Shown here piece by piece: positions 45,823 to 55,900 of a stretch of 64,000 nt of DNA (its first letter is position 1; the number at the start of each line of letters is the position of its first letter). Both the position numbers and the translations under genes were made by a program. The DNA comes from Micromonospora sp. 15K316 (GTDB taxonomy: Bacteria > Actinomycetota > Actinomycetes > Mycobacteriales > Micromonosporaceae). The notes below the pieces were generated by a model, which saw only the letters and a list, made by a program, of their open reading frames with translations, was not told where the DNA came from and did no database searches. The DNA lies in contig NZ_SMKG01000014.1 in the NCBI RefSeq assembly GCF_004348525.1, positions 1-64,000 of the forward strand. Reading direction: 5' to 3'.

Positions 45823-46339
45823 CACGTACCGAACTGTAGCCACGGCCGCCGGAGAACAACTGGCGCGACCGGGCCGGCAGCCGGGGCCGGGGTACCTCTC
45901 GCGACCTGCGCTGTGACGGCGGTCTCACGGCGGTAAGAACTCGCCCGGACCACGTCACCAAACTCGTATGAGTGATTCGTTCGCGGGTAGCACCGCACGA
46001 TCGACCTCGGGCTGGAGCTCGCCGCCACCGGCGTCACCGCCACCGACGACCGCCCCGTCCAGCCCTCGGTCCACGACCAGGATCCGGCCGGGATCGGCGC
46101 CCGCCGCCCGCTCCGCCGCGTCGCTGTCGGCCCTGCGCTGCGCCGGCGGCCGCACCGCACGAACCTGGGACGTCTTCGATCCCGCCTGATCCGCCGGTAC
46201 GCGGGCACCTGGCTCCCCGCTGCACGCCCGCCCATCCGGCGAAACGGCGGTCCAAGGCGCGCCGATCTCCATCCCGGACCGGCCGACTCGCCGACCGAAC
46301 CCAGTAACGATTTGCCATTCGAAGCAAGGAGACCCAGAA
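45823..46339. other. 517-bp divergent intergenic region
   Basis: This lies between the sigma gene and the peroxiredoxin gene. Frames on both strands are long because of GC content, but their composition (runs of Pro/Ser/Arg) is not protein-like. It should contain both promoters. No clear dyad was found. Confidence 0.3.
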
Positions 46340-46822
46340 ATGAGTTTGCTGCATCCCGGTGAGCAGTTCCCCCCGCTGACGCTGTCCCTGCCCGGCGGCG
46401 AGACCCTGCCGGTGCCCGACGCCCTCGCCGGCGGCTTCGGCGTGGTGCTCTTCTACCGCGGGTCGTGGTGCCCGTACTGCAAGGCTCAGCTGCGCGCCTT
46501 CCAGCGGTCGCTGGGGAAGCTCGCCGAACTCGGCGTCAAGGTGGTCGCGGTCTCGGTCGACGACGAGGCCACCACGAAGCAGACGATCGCCGAGCATGGC
46601 CTGGAGTTCCCGGTGGGCCACAGCGCCGATCCTGCCGCCTTCGCCGAGGCGACCGGCGCCTTCGTCAACGACGACCCGAGGTACCTCCAGTCGACCGGCT
46701 TCGTGCTCGACCCGGAGGGCAAGGTCGTGGTGAGTGTCTACTCCAGCGGCGCGATCGGACGCCTCGTTCCCGAGGACGTCGTCGGCCTGATCCGCTACCT
46801 GCGCGACCACCAGGCCGCGTAG
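46340..46822 (+). CDS. Peroxiredoxin-like (AhpC/TSA) protein
   Basis: A 160-aa thioredoxin-fold protein. The active site is WCPYC (Cys44, Cys47), within VVLFYRGSWCPYCKAQLRAF; the fold continues with VKVVAVSVDDEATTKQTIAE and FVLDPEGKVVVSVYSSGAIG. A CxxC with Tyr rather than the PxxxTxxC of classic peroxiredoxins places it in the redoxin/AhpC-TSA group that reduces peroxides or disulfides. AAGGAG precedes the ATG. The agarase-like gene follows within 30 bp, so they may share a transcript. Confidence 0.86.
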   Translation: MSLLHPGEQFPPLTLSLPGGETLPVPDALAGGFGVVLFYRGSWCPYCKAQLRAFQRSLGKLAELGVKVVAVSVDDEATTKQTIAEHGLEFPVGHSADPAAFAEATGAFVNDDPRYLQSTGFVLDPEGKVVVSVYSSGAIGRLVPEDVVGLIRYLRDHQAA

Positions 46823-46851
46823 CGTCGACCACCGAGGAAGTGACCCAGGCG

Positions 46852-48003
46852 ATGACCAGCGCCGTGCCCGCCTTCACCGTCGAACACCATGACGGCTGGC
46901 GGCTGCGTACCCCTTCCGGCGAGCCGTTCCGCTCCATCGGGATCGTGCACGCCGACGACACCAACCTGCGCTATCCCCACAACATCGGCATCTACCGGGC
47001 CCGGTACGGCGGCTCGCGTCGACGGTGGCTCCGCGAGGGCCTGATCCCGGAGATGACGGCGTGGGGCTTCAACACCGTGGGCTGGACCGCCGAGTACGTC
47101 AGCGGTAGTGGGCTGGCCACCGAGGGGCGGGCCGTCGACCTGGGTCACTCGGAGGGCCTCTCCCCCGACGATCTCGCCGGCACGGGTGTGCCGTACACGC
47201 TGTCGCTGCGCGTCGCCGAGATCGAGCACTGGAACGGTGTGCCGGCGTACCGCGATCCGCGGGAGCCCGCGTTCGCGCAGTGGTGCGACCACCTGGCCCG
47301 TACGCTCTGCCGCCCCGACGACCCGAACCTGCTCGGCTACTTCCTGGTTGACGTCCCCTGCTGGGACCGGCACCCGACCGGCGCCGGCTACCCGGCGGGA
47401 GAGCTGGGGGCCATCGCCGAGGCGTACTACCGGATCGCCGGCGAGGCGATCCGGCGGCACGACCCGCACCACCTGATCCTGGGCGATCGCTACGGCACCC
47501 GCGTCGGAGTGCCCGAGCCGGTGCTCGACGCCATGGCGCCGTACGTCGACGTCCTCTCGGTACAGGTGTTTCCCGGACCGGAACCGGGGCGTCTGGAGGC
47601 GGCCCTGGACGTGGTCGACCGGTGGCACGAACGGACCGGCAGGCCGGTCCTCATCGCCGACACCGGCAACTGGTGTCCGACGGTGATGAGTCCGCGTCGT
47701 ACCGGCTCCTTCCGCACCCAGCGCGAACGCGGTCTGGCCTACGCCGCCTCCGCCGGTGCCTTCGCCGAGCGGCCGTGGTGCCTGGGCTGGCACTGGTGCA
47801 GCTGGGTCGAGAACCCCCAGCGGGGCTTCGGGCTGAAGGACCCGTGGGACGAGCCGTACCGGGATCTCACCGATGTGGTGACCGAGACGAACCTGCGGCT
47901 GGGAGGGTTTGTCCCGCACTCACAACGGGTGCGCGAAGCACACAGGGTGCCGATGAATGACAGGAAACATCTTAGATATCGCCAATATCCTCCTTTCGGG
48001 TAA
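46852..48003 (+). CDS. Agarase-like family glycoside hydrolase
   Basis: A 383-aa TIM-barrel protein resembling agarase-type (GH50/GH86-like) proteins without a signal peptide. It shows FRSIGIVHADDTNLRYPHNI, EMTAWGFNTVGWTAEY, LLGYFLVDVPCWDRHPTGAG (Asp in the usual acid position), VDVLSVQVFPGP and the barrel end PVLIADTGNWCP and LGWHWCSWVENP. Without secretion it probably acts on an imported oligosaccharide, or is misnamed by fold only. The last 60 bases are unusually AT-rich and carry the dyad at 47975, perhaps regulatory DNA for the next gene. Confidence 0.7.
   Translation: MTSAVPAFTVEHHDGWRLRTPSGEPFRSIGIVHADDTNLRYPHNIGIYRARYGGSRRRWLREGLIPEMTAWGFNTVGWTAEYVSGSGLATEGRAVDLGHSEGLSPDDLAGTGVPYTLSLRVAEIEHWNGVPAYRDPREPAFAQWCDHLARTLCRPDDPNLLGYFLVDVPCWDRHPTGAGYPAGELGAIAEAYYRIAGEAIRRHDPHHLILGDRYGTRVGVPEPVLDAMAPYVDVLSVQVFPGPEPGRLEAALDVVDRWHERTGRPVLIADTGNWCPTVMSPRRTGSFRTQRERGLAYAASAGAFAERPWCLGWHWCSWVENPQRGFGLKDPWDEPYRDLTDVVTETNLRLGGFVPHSQRVREAHRVPMNDRKHLRYRQYPPFG
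47975..47989. promoter_or_regulatory. AT-rich dyad before the propeller gene
   Basis: GATAT-CGCCA-ATATC is an inverted repeat within an AT-rich stretch at the end of the agarase-like gene, 101 bp before the start at 48090. It is a candidate operator or promoter element. Confidence 0.35.
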
Positions 48004-48089
48004 ACCGATCGAACTGCGCGTTGCGTGGCCATAGCCTGCGAACAGGAGTCTTCTTCTCGTTTGCGTCTACGGCGACCGAAAGGTAGATC

Positions 48090-49271
48090 ATGAAGCGCAA
48101 AACGCTCGCCACCGCGGTGCTCCTCGCCGGGCTGACCGGAGTCGGGGCCCTCCCGGGGCTCGCTCTCGCCGACGGCGGAGGGCCGGAGTACCGGCACGAC
48201 GACCGTGGTGGCCACGGAGAGCACCACGAGGACGGCGACGACGGTGCCGTGTTCGTCCAGACGAACAAGGCGGAGGGCAACACGATCAAGGTCTACGACC
48301 GGGACGACGACGGCCGCCTCTCCCCGGCGGGTGAGTTCGAGACGGGTGGACTCGGTGGGTTCACCATCGGCGCTCCGGGCGACGCGCTGGCGTCGCAAGG
48401 GTCGTTGACCTTCCACGACGGGCTGCTGTTCGCGGTCAATGCCGGCAGCAACACCCTGACGGTGTTCCGGGCCGACGGCACCAAGCTCGACCGGCTCCAG
48501 GTGATCTGGTCGCACGGCCTGCTGCCGGTCAGCGTCGCGGTTCGCGGCAACCTGGTCTACGTGCTCAACGCCGGCGGCGAAGGCTCCGTGCAGGGCTTCC
48601 GCCTGCACAAGGACCGGTTGTCGCCGATCGAGGGCGCCCATCGGTCCCTCGGGCTGCACAACGGCAACCCGCCCGCCTTCATGACCGCCCCCGCCCAGGT
48701 CGAGATCGACCCGGAGGGCGACTTCGTGCTGGTGAGCACCAAGGCCGCCAACGTGATGTTCAGCTACGAGATCGGCCGCGGCGGCGAACTGTCCCGACAC
48801 CCGGTGATCAGCGACGCGGGCAACACCCCCTTCGGGTTCACCTTCGACACCGAGGACACGCTGCTGGTCACCGAGTCCGGCAGCAACGAGCTCAGCAGGT
48901 TCGCGTTGGAGTCCGACGGCGAGCTCGACCAGATCGGACCGTCGGTGCCCAACGGTCAGCAGGCGCCGTGCTGGATCCAGCGCGTTGGCGACTTCTTCTT
49001 CGTCGCCAACGCGGGAAGCTCCACCATCAGCTCCTACAAGGTCGACGACGACGGCAAACTCGTCCTCGTCAAGGCCGTCGCCGCCGACACCGGCGGTGGC
49101 TCGATCGACATGACGACCAGCGACGGTTTCCTCTACGTCCAGAACGCCGCCGCCGGCAACGTGCAGGGCTACGAGGTCGGCAAGGACGGCTCCCTCAAGC
49201 TCGTCACCGAGGTGACGGGGCTGCCGAAGTTCGAGAACGGCATCGGGATGGAAGGCATCGCCGCCTCCTGA
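48090..49271 (+). CDS. Secreted lactonase-like seven-bladed propeller protein
   Basis: A 393-aa exported protein. The signal peptide (1-27, TAVLLAGLTGVGALPGLALA) is followed by a His/Asp-rich stretch (YRHDDRGGHGEHHEDGDDG, about 34-52) that could bind metal. A beta-propeller of the 6-phosphogluconolactonase/YVTN type covers 53-393, with repeating blades such as GLLFAVNAGSNTLTVFR, FVLVSTKAANVMFSYEIGRG and FFFVANAGSSTISSYKVDDD. Catalytic residues of true lactonases are not evident, so a binding or structural role is possible. A 14-bp hairpin ends the transcript. Confidence 0.82.
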   Translation: MKRKTLATAVLLAGLTGVGALPGLALADGGGPEYRHDDRGGHGEHHEDGDDGAVFVQTNKAEGNTIKVYDRDDDGRLSPAGEFETGGLGGFTIGAPGDALASQGSLTFHDGLLFAVNAGSNTLTVFRADGTKLDRLQVIWSHGLLPVSVAVRGNLVYVLNAGGEGSVQGFRLHKDRLSPIEGAHRSLGLHNGNPPAFMTAPAQVEIDPEGDFVLVSTKAANVMFSYEIGRGGELSRHPVISDAGNTPFGFTFDTEDTLLVTESGSNELSRFALESDGELDQIGPSVPNGQQAPCWIQRVGDFFFVANAGSSTISSYKVDDDGKLVLVKAVAADTGGGSIDMTTSDGFLYVQNAAAGNVQGYEVGKDGSLKLVTEVTGLPKFENGIGMEGIAAS

Positions 49272-49283
49272 CCCCCGGTCCAC

Positions 49284-49318
49284 CGCCGGCCCCGGTCGCT
49301 GAGTGACCGGGGCCGGCG
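49284..49318 (+). terminator. 14-bp hairpin terminator
   Basis: CGCCGGCCCCGGTC (49284-49297) pairs with GACCGGGGCCGGCG (49305-49318), 13 bp after the propeller gene stop. Confidence 0.8.
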
Positions 49319-49439
49319 CTTGTGCGTGAAGTATGCCGCCTGCGGCCGCCGCGCCCAGTGTGGGCGGTGGAGCGGCCGTAAGGGTCTTGAAATGCATGGT
49401 TGCCGATCCGGCGGACCGGCGGACCGTACCCTGGCAGGG

Positions 49440-50009
49440 GTGTGGACGAAGAGCGTACGGTCACCGCTGATCTGGGCGAGCGTGGTCGTGGTCGTGATGA
49501 TCGCTGCTGTCGGACTCTTCTGGTTCCAGCCGTGGAAACTGTTCACCGACACTCGCGTCGACGAGGCGCTACCGGTCGTCGAGAGGACTTCCGCGCCGAC
49601 CGGGTCCGTGCCTGCGGACGCCGCGTCCAGCCCCGCCGCCACGACGCCGCCCGCGAATCGGATCGTGTCCGCCGGTGACTTCATCACCCACGAGCACGAG
49701 ACGACCGGCAACGCGGAGATCGTCCGGCTCGCCGACGGGCGGCACCAGCTCGTCCTCCGCGACCTCGAGACGTCCAACGGGCCGGACCTACGGGTCTGGC
49801 TGACCGACCAGCCGGTGAGAACTGGAACGGCCGGCTGGCGGGTGTTCGACGACGGCAGATGGATCGAGGTGGCTCGCCTCAAGGGCAACCGCGGCGACCA
49901 GGTGTACGACCTCCCTGCCTCCGTGGACCCCCTGGAGTTCCGGAGCGTCTCGATCTGGTGCAAGCGCTTCAGCGTCTCCTTCGGCGCCGCCGACCTGAGA
50001 GCCACCTGA
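49440..50009 (+). CDS. Membrane-anchored DM13-domain protein
   Basis: A 189-aa protein with one N-terminal transmembrane helix (about 10-30, LIWASVVVVVMIAAVGLFWF), a Ser/Pro/Ala-rich spacer (about 45-72) and a DM13 domain at about 75-189: SAGDFITHEHETTGNAEIVR, GPDLRVWLTD, and LKGNRGDQVYDLPASVDPLE with VSIWCKRFSVSFGAADL. DM13 domains, first noted in Drosophila, are thought to use the conserved Cys in redox or electron transfer. The GTG start at 49440 has AGGGG directly before it; the exact start is uncertain. It is expected on the outer face of the membrane. Confidence 0.8.
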   Translation: MWTKSVRSPLIWASVVVVVMIAAVGLFWFQPWKLFTDTRVDEALPVVERTSAPTGSVPADAASSPAATTPPANRIVSAGDFITHEHETTGNAEIVRLADGRHQLVLRDLETSNGPDLRVWLTDQPVRTGTAGWRVFDDGRWIEVARLKGNRGDQVYDLPASVDPLEFRSVSIWCKRFSVSFGAADLRAT

Positions 50010-50182
50010 TCCGGCCACGCAAACCCACGGTGCGCCCCGCGGTTGGCGTCGCTGTGGGCCGTCCCGGTACGGCTCCCCTGCCGTCGCTCTTTCCAGCGCC
50101 CGGGTCCGGCGCGTACGCTCGACTCCGGTGTGCCGGGAAGTCTGGTCGGCTGTCGCGTCCGTCGCTGACCAGGGGGATTCTC

Positions 50183-51073
50183 GTGGCTGTCGCCGCCATC
50201 CGCACCGCCGCTCTCACCAAGAACTACGGCCGCGTCCAGGCGCTGGACGGGCTGGATCTGACCGTGCCGGCCGGGCAGGTTTTCGGCTTCCTCGGCCCCA
50301 ACGGCGCGGGTAAGTCCACGACGATCCGCTTGCTGCTCGGGCTGGCCCGCCCGAGCGCCGGTCGGGCCTGGATCTTCGACACCGACGCGGCGGACGTCGC
50401 CGCCGCACACCGATCGCTCGCCTACGTGCCCGCCGATGTCACGCTCTGGCCCGCACTGACCGGTGCCGAGATACTCGAGCTGCTGGGGCGGGTCGGGTCG
50501 GGGGTCGACCGGGCCTACCGGGACGAGTTGGTGGACCGGTTCGCCGTGGACCTGTCCAAGCCGGGACGGGCGTACTCCACCGGGAACCGGCAGAAGGTGG
50601 CTCTGATCGCCGCGTTCGCGACCCGCGCTCCCCTGCTCGTGCTCGACGAACCGACGAGTGGACTGGATCCGCTGATGGAACGCGAGTTCCAGGTCGCGGT
50701 GGCCCAGGCCCGCGAGCGCGGCCAGACGGTCTTCCTCAGTTCCCATCAGCTGGCGGAGGTCGAGGCGGTGTGTGATCAGGTGGCGATCCTGCGCGCCGGC
50801 CGCCTGGTCGAGGTCGCCTCGGTCGCGCAGCTGCGCCGGCTGCATCGCAGCCAGGTCGAGGTCAGCTTCACCGGGGCGACGCCGGACCTGAGCGCGGTGC
50901 CGGGCGTCGACGCCGTCACGCACGACGGTCCCGCGCGGCTGCGGTTCACCCTGGCCGGACCGCCGGCTCCGGCGCTACGGGCTCTCGCCGACGCGCAGGT
51001 CGACGCGGTACGGATCAACGAGCCGACGCTTGAGGAGATCTTCCTCGACTACTACACGCAGGAGTCCCGGTGA
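50183..51073 (+). CDS. ABC transporter ATP-binding protein
   Basis: A 296-aa ABC ATPase of the drug/antibiotic-export (CcmA/DrrA-like) group. Walker A is GPNGAGKS at 38-45, the signature is the variant YSTGNRQKVAL, Walker B is LLVLDEPTSGLDP, and the H-loop is FLSSHQLAEVE. The C-terminal 80 residues form the short regulatory tail of this subgroup. GTG 50183 follows AGGGGG. The permease gene overlaps its stop in GTGA, so the two make one exporter. Confidence 0.93.
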   Translation: MAVAAIRTAALTKNYGRVQALDGLDLTVPAGQVFGFLGPNGAGKSTTIRLLLGLARPSAGRAWIFDTDAADVAAAHRSLAYVPADVTLWPALTGAEILELLGRVGSGVDRAYRDELVDRFAVDLSKPGRAYSTGNRQKVALIAAFATRAPLLVLDEPTSGLDPLMEREFQVAVAQARERGQTVFLSSHQLAEVEAVCDQVAILRAGRLVEVASVAQLRRLHRSQVEVSFTGATPDLSAVPGVDAVTHDGPARLRFTLAGPPAPALRALADAQVDAVRINEPTLEEIFLDYYTQESR

Positions 51074-52704
51074 TCGCCGTCGACGCCGGCGCCGGGCACC
51101 AGCTACGCCTCGCCAGCCACGAAGGCGGGCAGGCGGTGCTCGGGTTGGTGTGGCGCCAGGTCCGGCGGGGCGCGCTGATCGTCACCGCGGTGACCGCGGG
51201 GATGTCCACGATGGTCGTCGCGACCTACACGAGCAGCGTCGGTGACACGCTCGACGCCGCCGCGCTCGCGGCGCTGGCCGAGAACCCGGCCATCCGCACC
51301 CTGTTCGGTGACCCGGTCGCCCTGGACGATCCCGGTGGGTTCACGGTCTGGCGTACCGGCACGGTGTTGGGAGTGCTGCTGGGCGTCTGGGGGCTGCTCA
51401 CCGCCACCCGGGTCACCCGCGGCGAGGAGGACGCCGGACGGTGGGATCTGCTGGCCGCCGGCCGGCTGACGGTCACGTCGATCGTGGCCCGGCACACTGC
51501 CGTGCTGGCCGCCGCGCTCCTGGCAGCCGGACTCGCGACCGCGATCGCGCTCCTCGCCGCAGGAACCGCGGTTGCGGGCGCCGTGCTGCATGGCGTGTGC
51601 CTCGCCCTGATCGGGGTCCACTTCGCCGCCGCCGGTACCCTCACCGCGCAACTCTTCGCGAGCCGCGGGGCGGCCACCGGTGCCGCGGTCGCGCTGCTCG
51701 GCGCGGGGCTGCTCGCACGGATGGTCGGCGACGGGGTGGATACGCTCGGCTGGCTGCGCTGGTTGTCGCCGTTCGGACTGGCCACGCTGACCCAACCGTA
51801 CGCGGCGAACCGCATCCTGCCGCTGACCGTCCTCGCGGCCACCACCGTTGTGCTGGTCTTCGCCGCGCTGGTCGCCGCCGGGCATCGGGACGTACGCGGT
51901 GGCTGGCTGGTTCCCCCGGCGGGGCGTACGCCTCGCGTGTGGTTCCTGGGGTCGGTGCCGGGCTTCGCCGCCCGACGTCTCGCGCGACCGCTGCTCGGCT
52001 GGGCGGCCGGCGTCGGCGCCTACTACCTGCTCATCGGCCTGCTCGCCGGGTCGATGACCGCGTTCCTCGCCGAAAATCAGCGCTTCGCCGACCTCGCCGC
52101 CCAGGCCGGGTTCGCGGGCCTCGGGTCGGTCGAGGGATACGTGGGCGCGCTGTTCGCGTTGCTCGCGATCCCGGTTGGCGTCTTCGCCGCGGTCCGCATC
52201 GCCGCGACCGCCGCGGACGAGACCGAACAGCGCCTGACGCTGCTCTACGCCCAGCCGGTCACCCGGGTTCGGCTGCTGGTCGCCGAGGTCGCGGTCACCG
52301 GTGTCGGAGTCCTCCTGCTCGCCGTCATCGCCGGCTTTCTCACCTGGGTGGGTTGCGCCGCCGTCGACGCTCCGCTGAGGTTCGACGCGGCCCTCGCGGG
52401 CGCCGTCAACGTACTGCCGATCGCGCTGCTCTGTCTGGGTGCGGCGGTGCTCGCGCTGGGCTGGGTGCCCCGTGCCGTCACGCTCGTAGGCGCGCTGCCG
52501 GCAGCCGGAGGTTTCCTCCTCCACGTCCTCGCCGACAGCGCGGGCGCGTCGCCGTGGGTCGGCCGGCTGTCCCCGTTCTCGCACCTCGCGCCCGTCCCGG
52601 ACCTGCCCCCGAACCTGCCCGCGGCGGCGGCCATGCTGGCCACGGCGGCCGCGTTCGCCCTGCTCGGGGCGGTCGGCTATCGACGGCGTGACCTGCGCGG
52701 GTGA
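51070..52704 (+). CDS. ABC transporter permease (exporter type)
   Basis: A 544-aa membrane protein with about 12 predicted helices in two similar halves (first helix ALIVTAVTAGMSTMVVATYT; second half begins near LLGWAAGVGAYYLLIGLLAG). The halves have the GEEDAGRWDLL and ADETEQRLTLLYAQPV elements found after the first helices of ABC-2-type polyketide-antibiotic exporters in actinobacteria. It starts with GTG inside the stop of the ATPase gene. The two should form a homodimer-like exporter of a hydrophobic compound or drug; the substrate is unknown. Confidence 0.88.
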   Translation: MIAVDAGAGHQLRLASHEGGQAVLGLVWRQVRRGALIVTAVTAGMSTMVVATYTSSVGDTLDAAALAALAENPAIRTLFGDPVALDDPGGFTVWRTGTVLGVLLGVWGLLTATRVTRGEEDAGRWDLLAAGRLTVTSIVARHTAVLAAALLAAGLATAIALLAAGTAVAGAVLHGVCLALIGVHFAAAGTLTAQLFASRGAATGAAVALLGAGLLARMVGDGVDTLGWLRWLSPFGLATLTQPYAANRILPLTVLAATTVVLVFAALVAAGHRDVRGGWLVPPAGRTPRVWFLGSVPGFAARRLARPLLGWAAGVGAYYLLIGLLAGSMTAFLAENQRFADLAAQAGFAGLGSVEGYVGALFALLAIPVGVFAAVRIAATAADETEQRLTLLYAQPVTRVRLLVAEVAVTGVGVLLLAVIAGFLTWVGCAAVDAPLRFDAALAGAVNVLPIALLCLGAAVLALGWVPRAVTLVGALPAAGGFLLHVLADSAGASPWVGRLSPFSHLAPVPDLPPNLPAAAAMLATAAAFALLGAVGYRRRDLRG

Positions 52705-52921
52705 GTACCGCGGGTGATGTCCGCCGGAGACGTCGCCGAGACCGTGGGCGAACTTGTCGCTACGGGAGCGGGGCACACACTCCCTGCTCGGCATTCAATG
52801 CCTGGTCAAGGCCGATTCACCTGGGATTCGGTCAAGATCATTAGGGTTGCGCGGTCCCCGGGACCTGCGGGGCGGAGCGTGGCGTGTCATCGCCCGCTGC
52901 CCCTCCGAGTTAAGGAATTCA

Positions 52922-55900
52922 GTGAGATCGAAAGTCCCCACCGCCAGGCGAGTCACACCACTGGTCGGCGTACTCGCCGCAGCGGTCACGCTGATGGCGT
53001 CTCCGGCGGCCGCGGAAGCCCACCCGCGTCAGCCGGACGCACCCGTCACCGGCGGAATTCCGCTGGTCAACACGAATGAGAAGATCGGTCCGGGTATCGG
53101 TCTGCAGCACGTCAAGGCACTCGACCAGAGTGGTTGGTACGACGCGCAGTTCCTGACCGTGGACCTGTCGAACCACGCGGTCAGCACGGACCTGTTGACC
53201 TCCGGCCCGGTCGCGTCGGGTGGCCCGTTGAGTGTCGCGGCCAACGACGCGGGCGCCGTGGCCGGTGTCAACGGTGAGTTCTTCGACATCGGCAACAGCA
53301 ACGCGGCGCTCGGTGGAGAGATCCAGAACGGCCAACTGATCAAGACGGCGGACATCGGTGGGCGTCAGCACGTCGGCGTCAGCCAGGACGGCATCGCCCA
53401 GCTCGTCGACCTCGCGGTCGACTCGACCGCGAACTTCGCCGGCGCGGACCACAAGGTGCTGTCGATCAATGCCGCCAACGGCGGCGGCGTACCCGCCGAC
53501 GGCCTGATCGCGTTCACGTCCGCGTGGGGAACCTACAGCCGTAACCGTGGTCTCAGCGGAGTCGACGCCAGCCGGATCGCCGAGGTCGTCGTCTCCGGCG
53601 GCAAGGTGGTCTCCGTGGCGCCGAACGGGCCGGCCGGTTCGGGCCCGATCCCGGACGAGGGTTTCGTGCTCGTCGGTCGTGACGCTGCGGCTACGGCGTT
53701 GCGCGCCCTGCACCCGGGCGACCCGGTCACGTTGACCTACTCGCTGGCGAACGACGTGGCCAAGACGATGAAGTTCGCGCTCGGCAACGGCGGAACGATC
53801 GTCTCCGGTGGCAAGGTCTCCCCCGGGCTCGACACCTCGATCGCCCCGCGCACCGCGCTCGGCTTCAAGGACGGTGGCCGTACCCTGATCCTCGCGACCT
53901 GGGATGGTCCGGGCGGCACCGGGAAGGGCGGCGTCGGCATCGACAAGGAGGCCCGCGACCTCGCCGCCCTCGGTGTCGAGACGGCGGTCAACCTCGACGG
54001 CGGCGGCTCCACCACGATGGTCGCCCGCGCCCTGGGCGCAACCGAGGCGACCGTACGCAATGCGCCGTCCGACGGCCACGAGCGCAACGACCCGAACGGC
54101 GTCGGCGTATTCGTCGCGCCGGGTGACGGCAAGCTTCACCAGCTGGTGATCGAACCGGCCGAGGGCGGGACGTCCGGCGACGGCGGCGTGAAGGTCTTCC
54201 CGGGGCTGCACCGTGCTCTGGTCGCCCAGGGCCTCGACAACCACGAGACGCCCGTCGCGGTGAATCCGAAGTCGATCCGCTGGCACGCCACCGGCGCGTC
54301 CGTGAAGTCCGGCATGCTGCAGGCCCCGTCGCGCACGTCCGGTCCGGTCGCGGTCACCGCCGGCGTCGGGCGCACCGGCGCCATGGTGAAGGTCGATGTG
54401 CTCGGCAAGCTCGACAGCGTGGAGCTGTCGGCCGGTCGCCTCTCCATCGCCGACACGACGCCCGAAGCCGCGGCCACGGTGAGCGTCACCGGCCGGGACG
54501 ACCAGGGCTACACCGCGCCGATCGACCCGACCGACCTCACGCTGGACTACGACCACAGCGTCGTCGACGTCCAGCCGTCCGCCGGCAGACTGAAGGTCAC
54601 CCCGCTGAAGGCCGCCGGCACGATCCTGACCATCTCCGTCTCGGGCAGGTCGGTGCAGTTGCCGATCACCGTCGGTGTGCAGACCGTGTCGGCATATGAC
54701 TTCAGCGACGACGTGCTCGCCCGGTGGCGCAACAACAGCACTGCGGCGACCACGTTCTCGAAGGACCCTGACGGCCTGCGGATCGACTTCACCGCGATGC
54801 GCAACGTCGGGATCGCCGCGACCTCCGCCGCCAACCGGGTGGCGGTGCCGGGTCAGCCGCTGCGCGTACGGCTAAGGATCAAGTCGAGCATCGCGGTACC
54901 GAACGGATTGACCTACCTGGGTTACTCGGACGCCAACGGCAAGGGCACGGGCGTCTACGGGACCGCGCTGGTGGCCAGCGACGACTGGCAGTACGCCACG
55001 TTCACGCTGCCCGCCGGCACCGCGTTCCCCATCTCGATCTCGAGCTTCCAGGGAATCAACACCAGCGTGCCTCAGCAGCGTGCGGGCACGTTCGTCCTCA
55101 ACCGGATCGAGGCCGACGTCCCGACCTCGGTCGAGCTTCCGGAGCAGCCCGCGCTGCAACCGGACCGGCTCGTGTCGGCCGACGGCTCGTTGGAGCACGG
55201 CGCCGGCACCTGGAACTTCGCATCGCTGTCGGATGTGCAGTTCACCGCGGACAACCCGAACCTGACCCAGGTCGCGACGGCCGCCCTGCAGCGGATCCGC
55301 CAGACAAAGCCGGACCTGGTGATCCTCAACGGTGACATCACCGACCGCGGCCTGCCGCAGGATCTCGCGTTGGCCCGGCAGGTGCTGACCGATGCGGGGT
55401 GCGATCTGATTCCGGTCGGTCAGGAGCCGGCCGAGAACAGCACGCCCGACCCGCGCACCGGGAAGTTGCCCTGCTACTACGTTCCGGGCAACCACGAGTC
55501 GTACGGGCTCAACAACACCCAGTCGGATCTGTCGGCATTCAAGGCCGAGTTCGGACAGCCGTACCGGACGTTCGACCACAAGGGCACCCGGTTCATCCTG
55601 CTGGCCAGCTCGCTGGGCACGCTCCGCGGCACGGCCTGGGATCAGCTGCCGATGATGCAGAAGGCGCTCGACGACGCCAAGGGCGACCCGTCGGTGCGCA
55701 ACGTCGTCGTAGCCGCCCACCACCCGGTGGACGATCCGGCCGAGACGAGGGCCAGCCAGCTCGGTGACCGCGCCGAGGTGCAGCTCGTGGAGAAGCTGCT
55801 CACCGAGTTCCGTGACGACTCCGGCAAGGGCGCCGTGATGTTCGGCTCCCACGCCCAGGTCGTCAACGTCCACCGTGTGGAAGGCGTCCCGTACGTCGTC

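Noticed and set aside
45968..46189. 73-aa Ser/Pro-rich plus-strand frame
   Set aside because: It is low-complexity, without a ribosome site or recognisable motif; it is probably chance.
49169..50923. 584-aa minus-strand open frame
   Set aside because: It crosses the propeller end, DM13 gene and ABC ATPase gene in antisense; each of those has clear domains on the plus strand.
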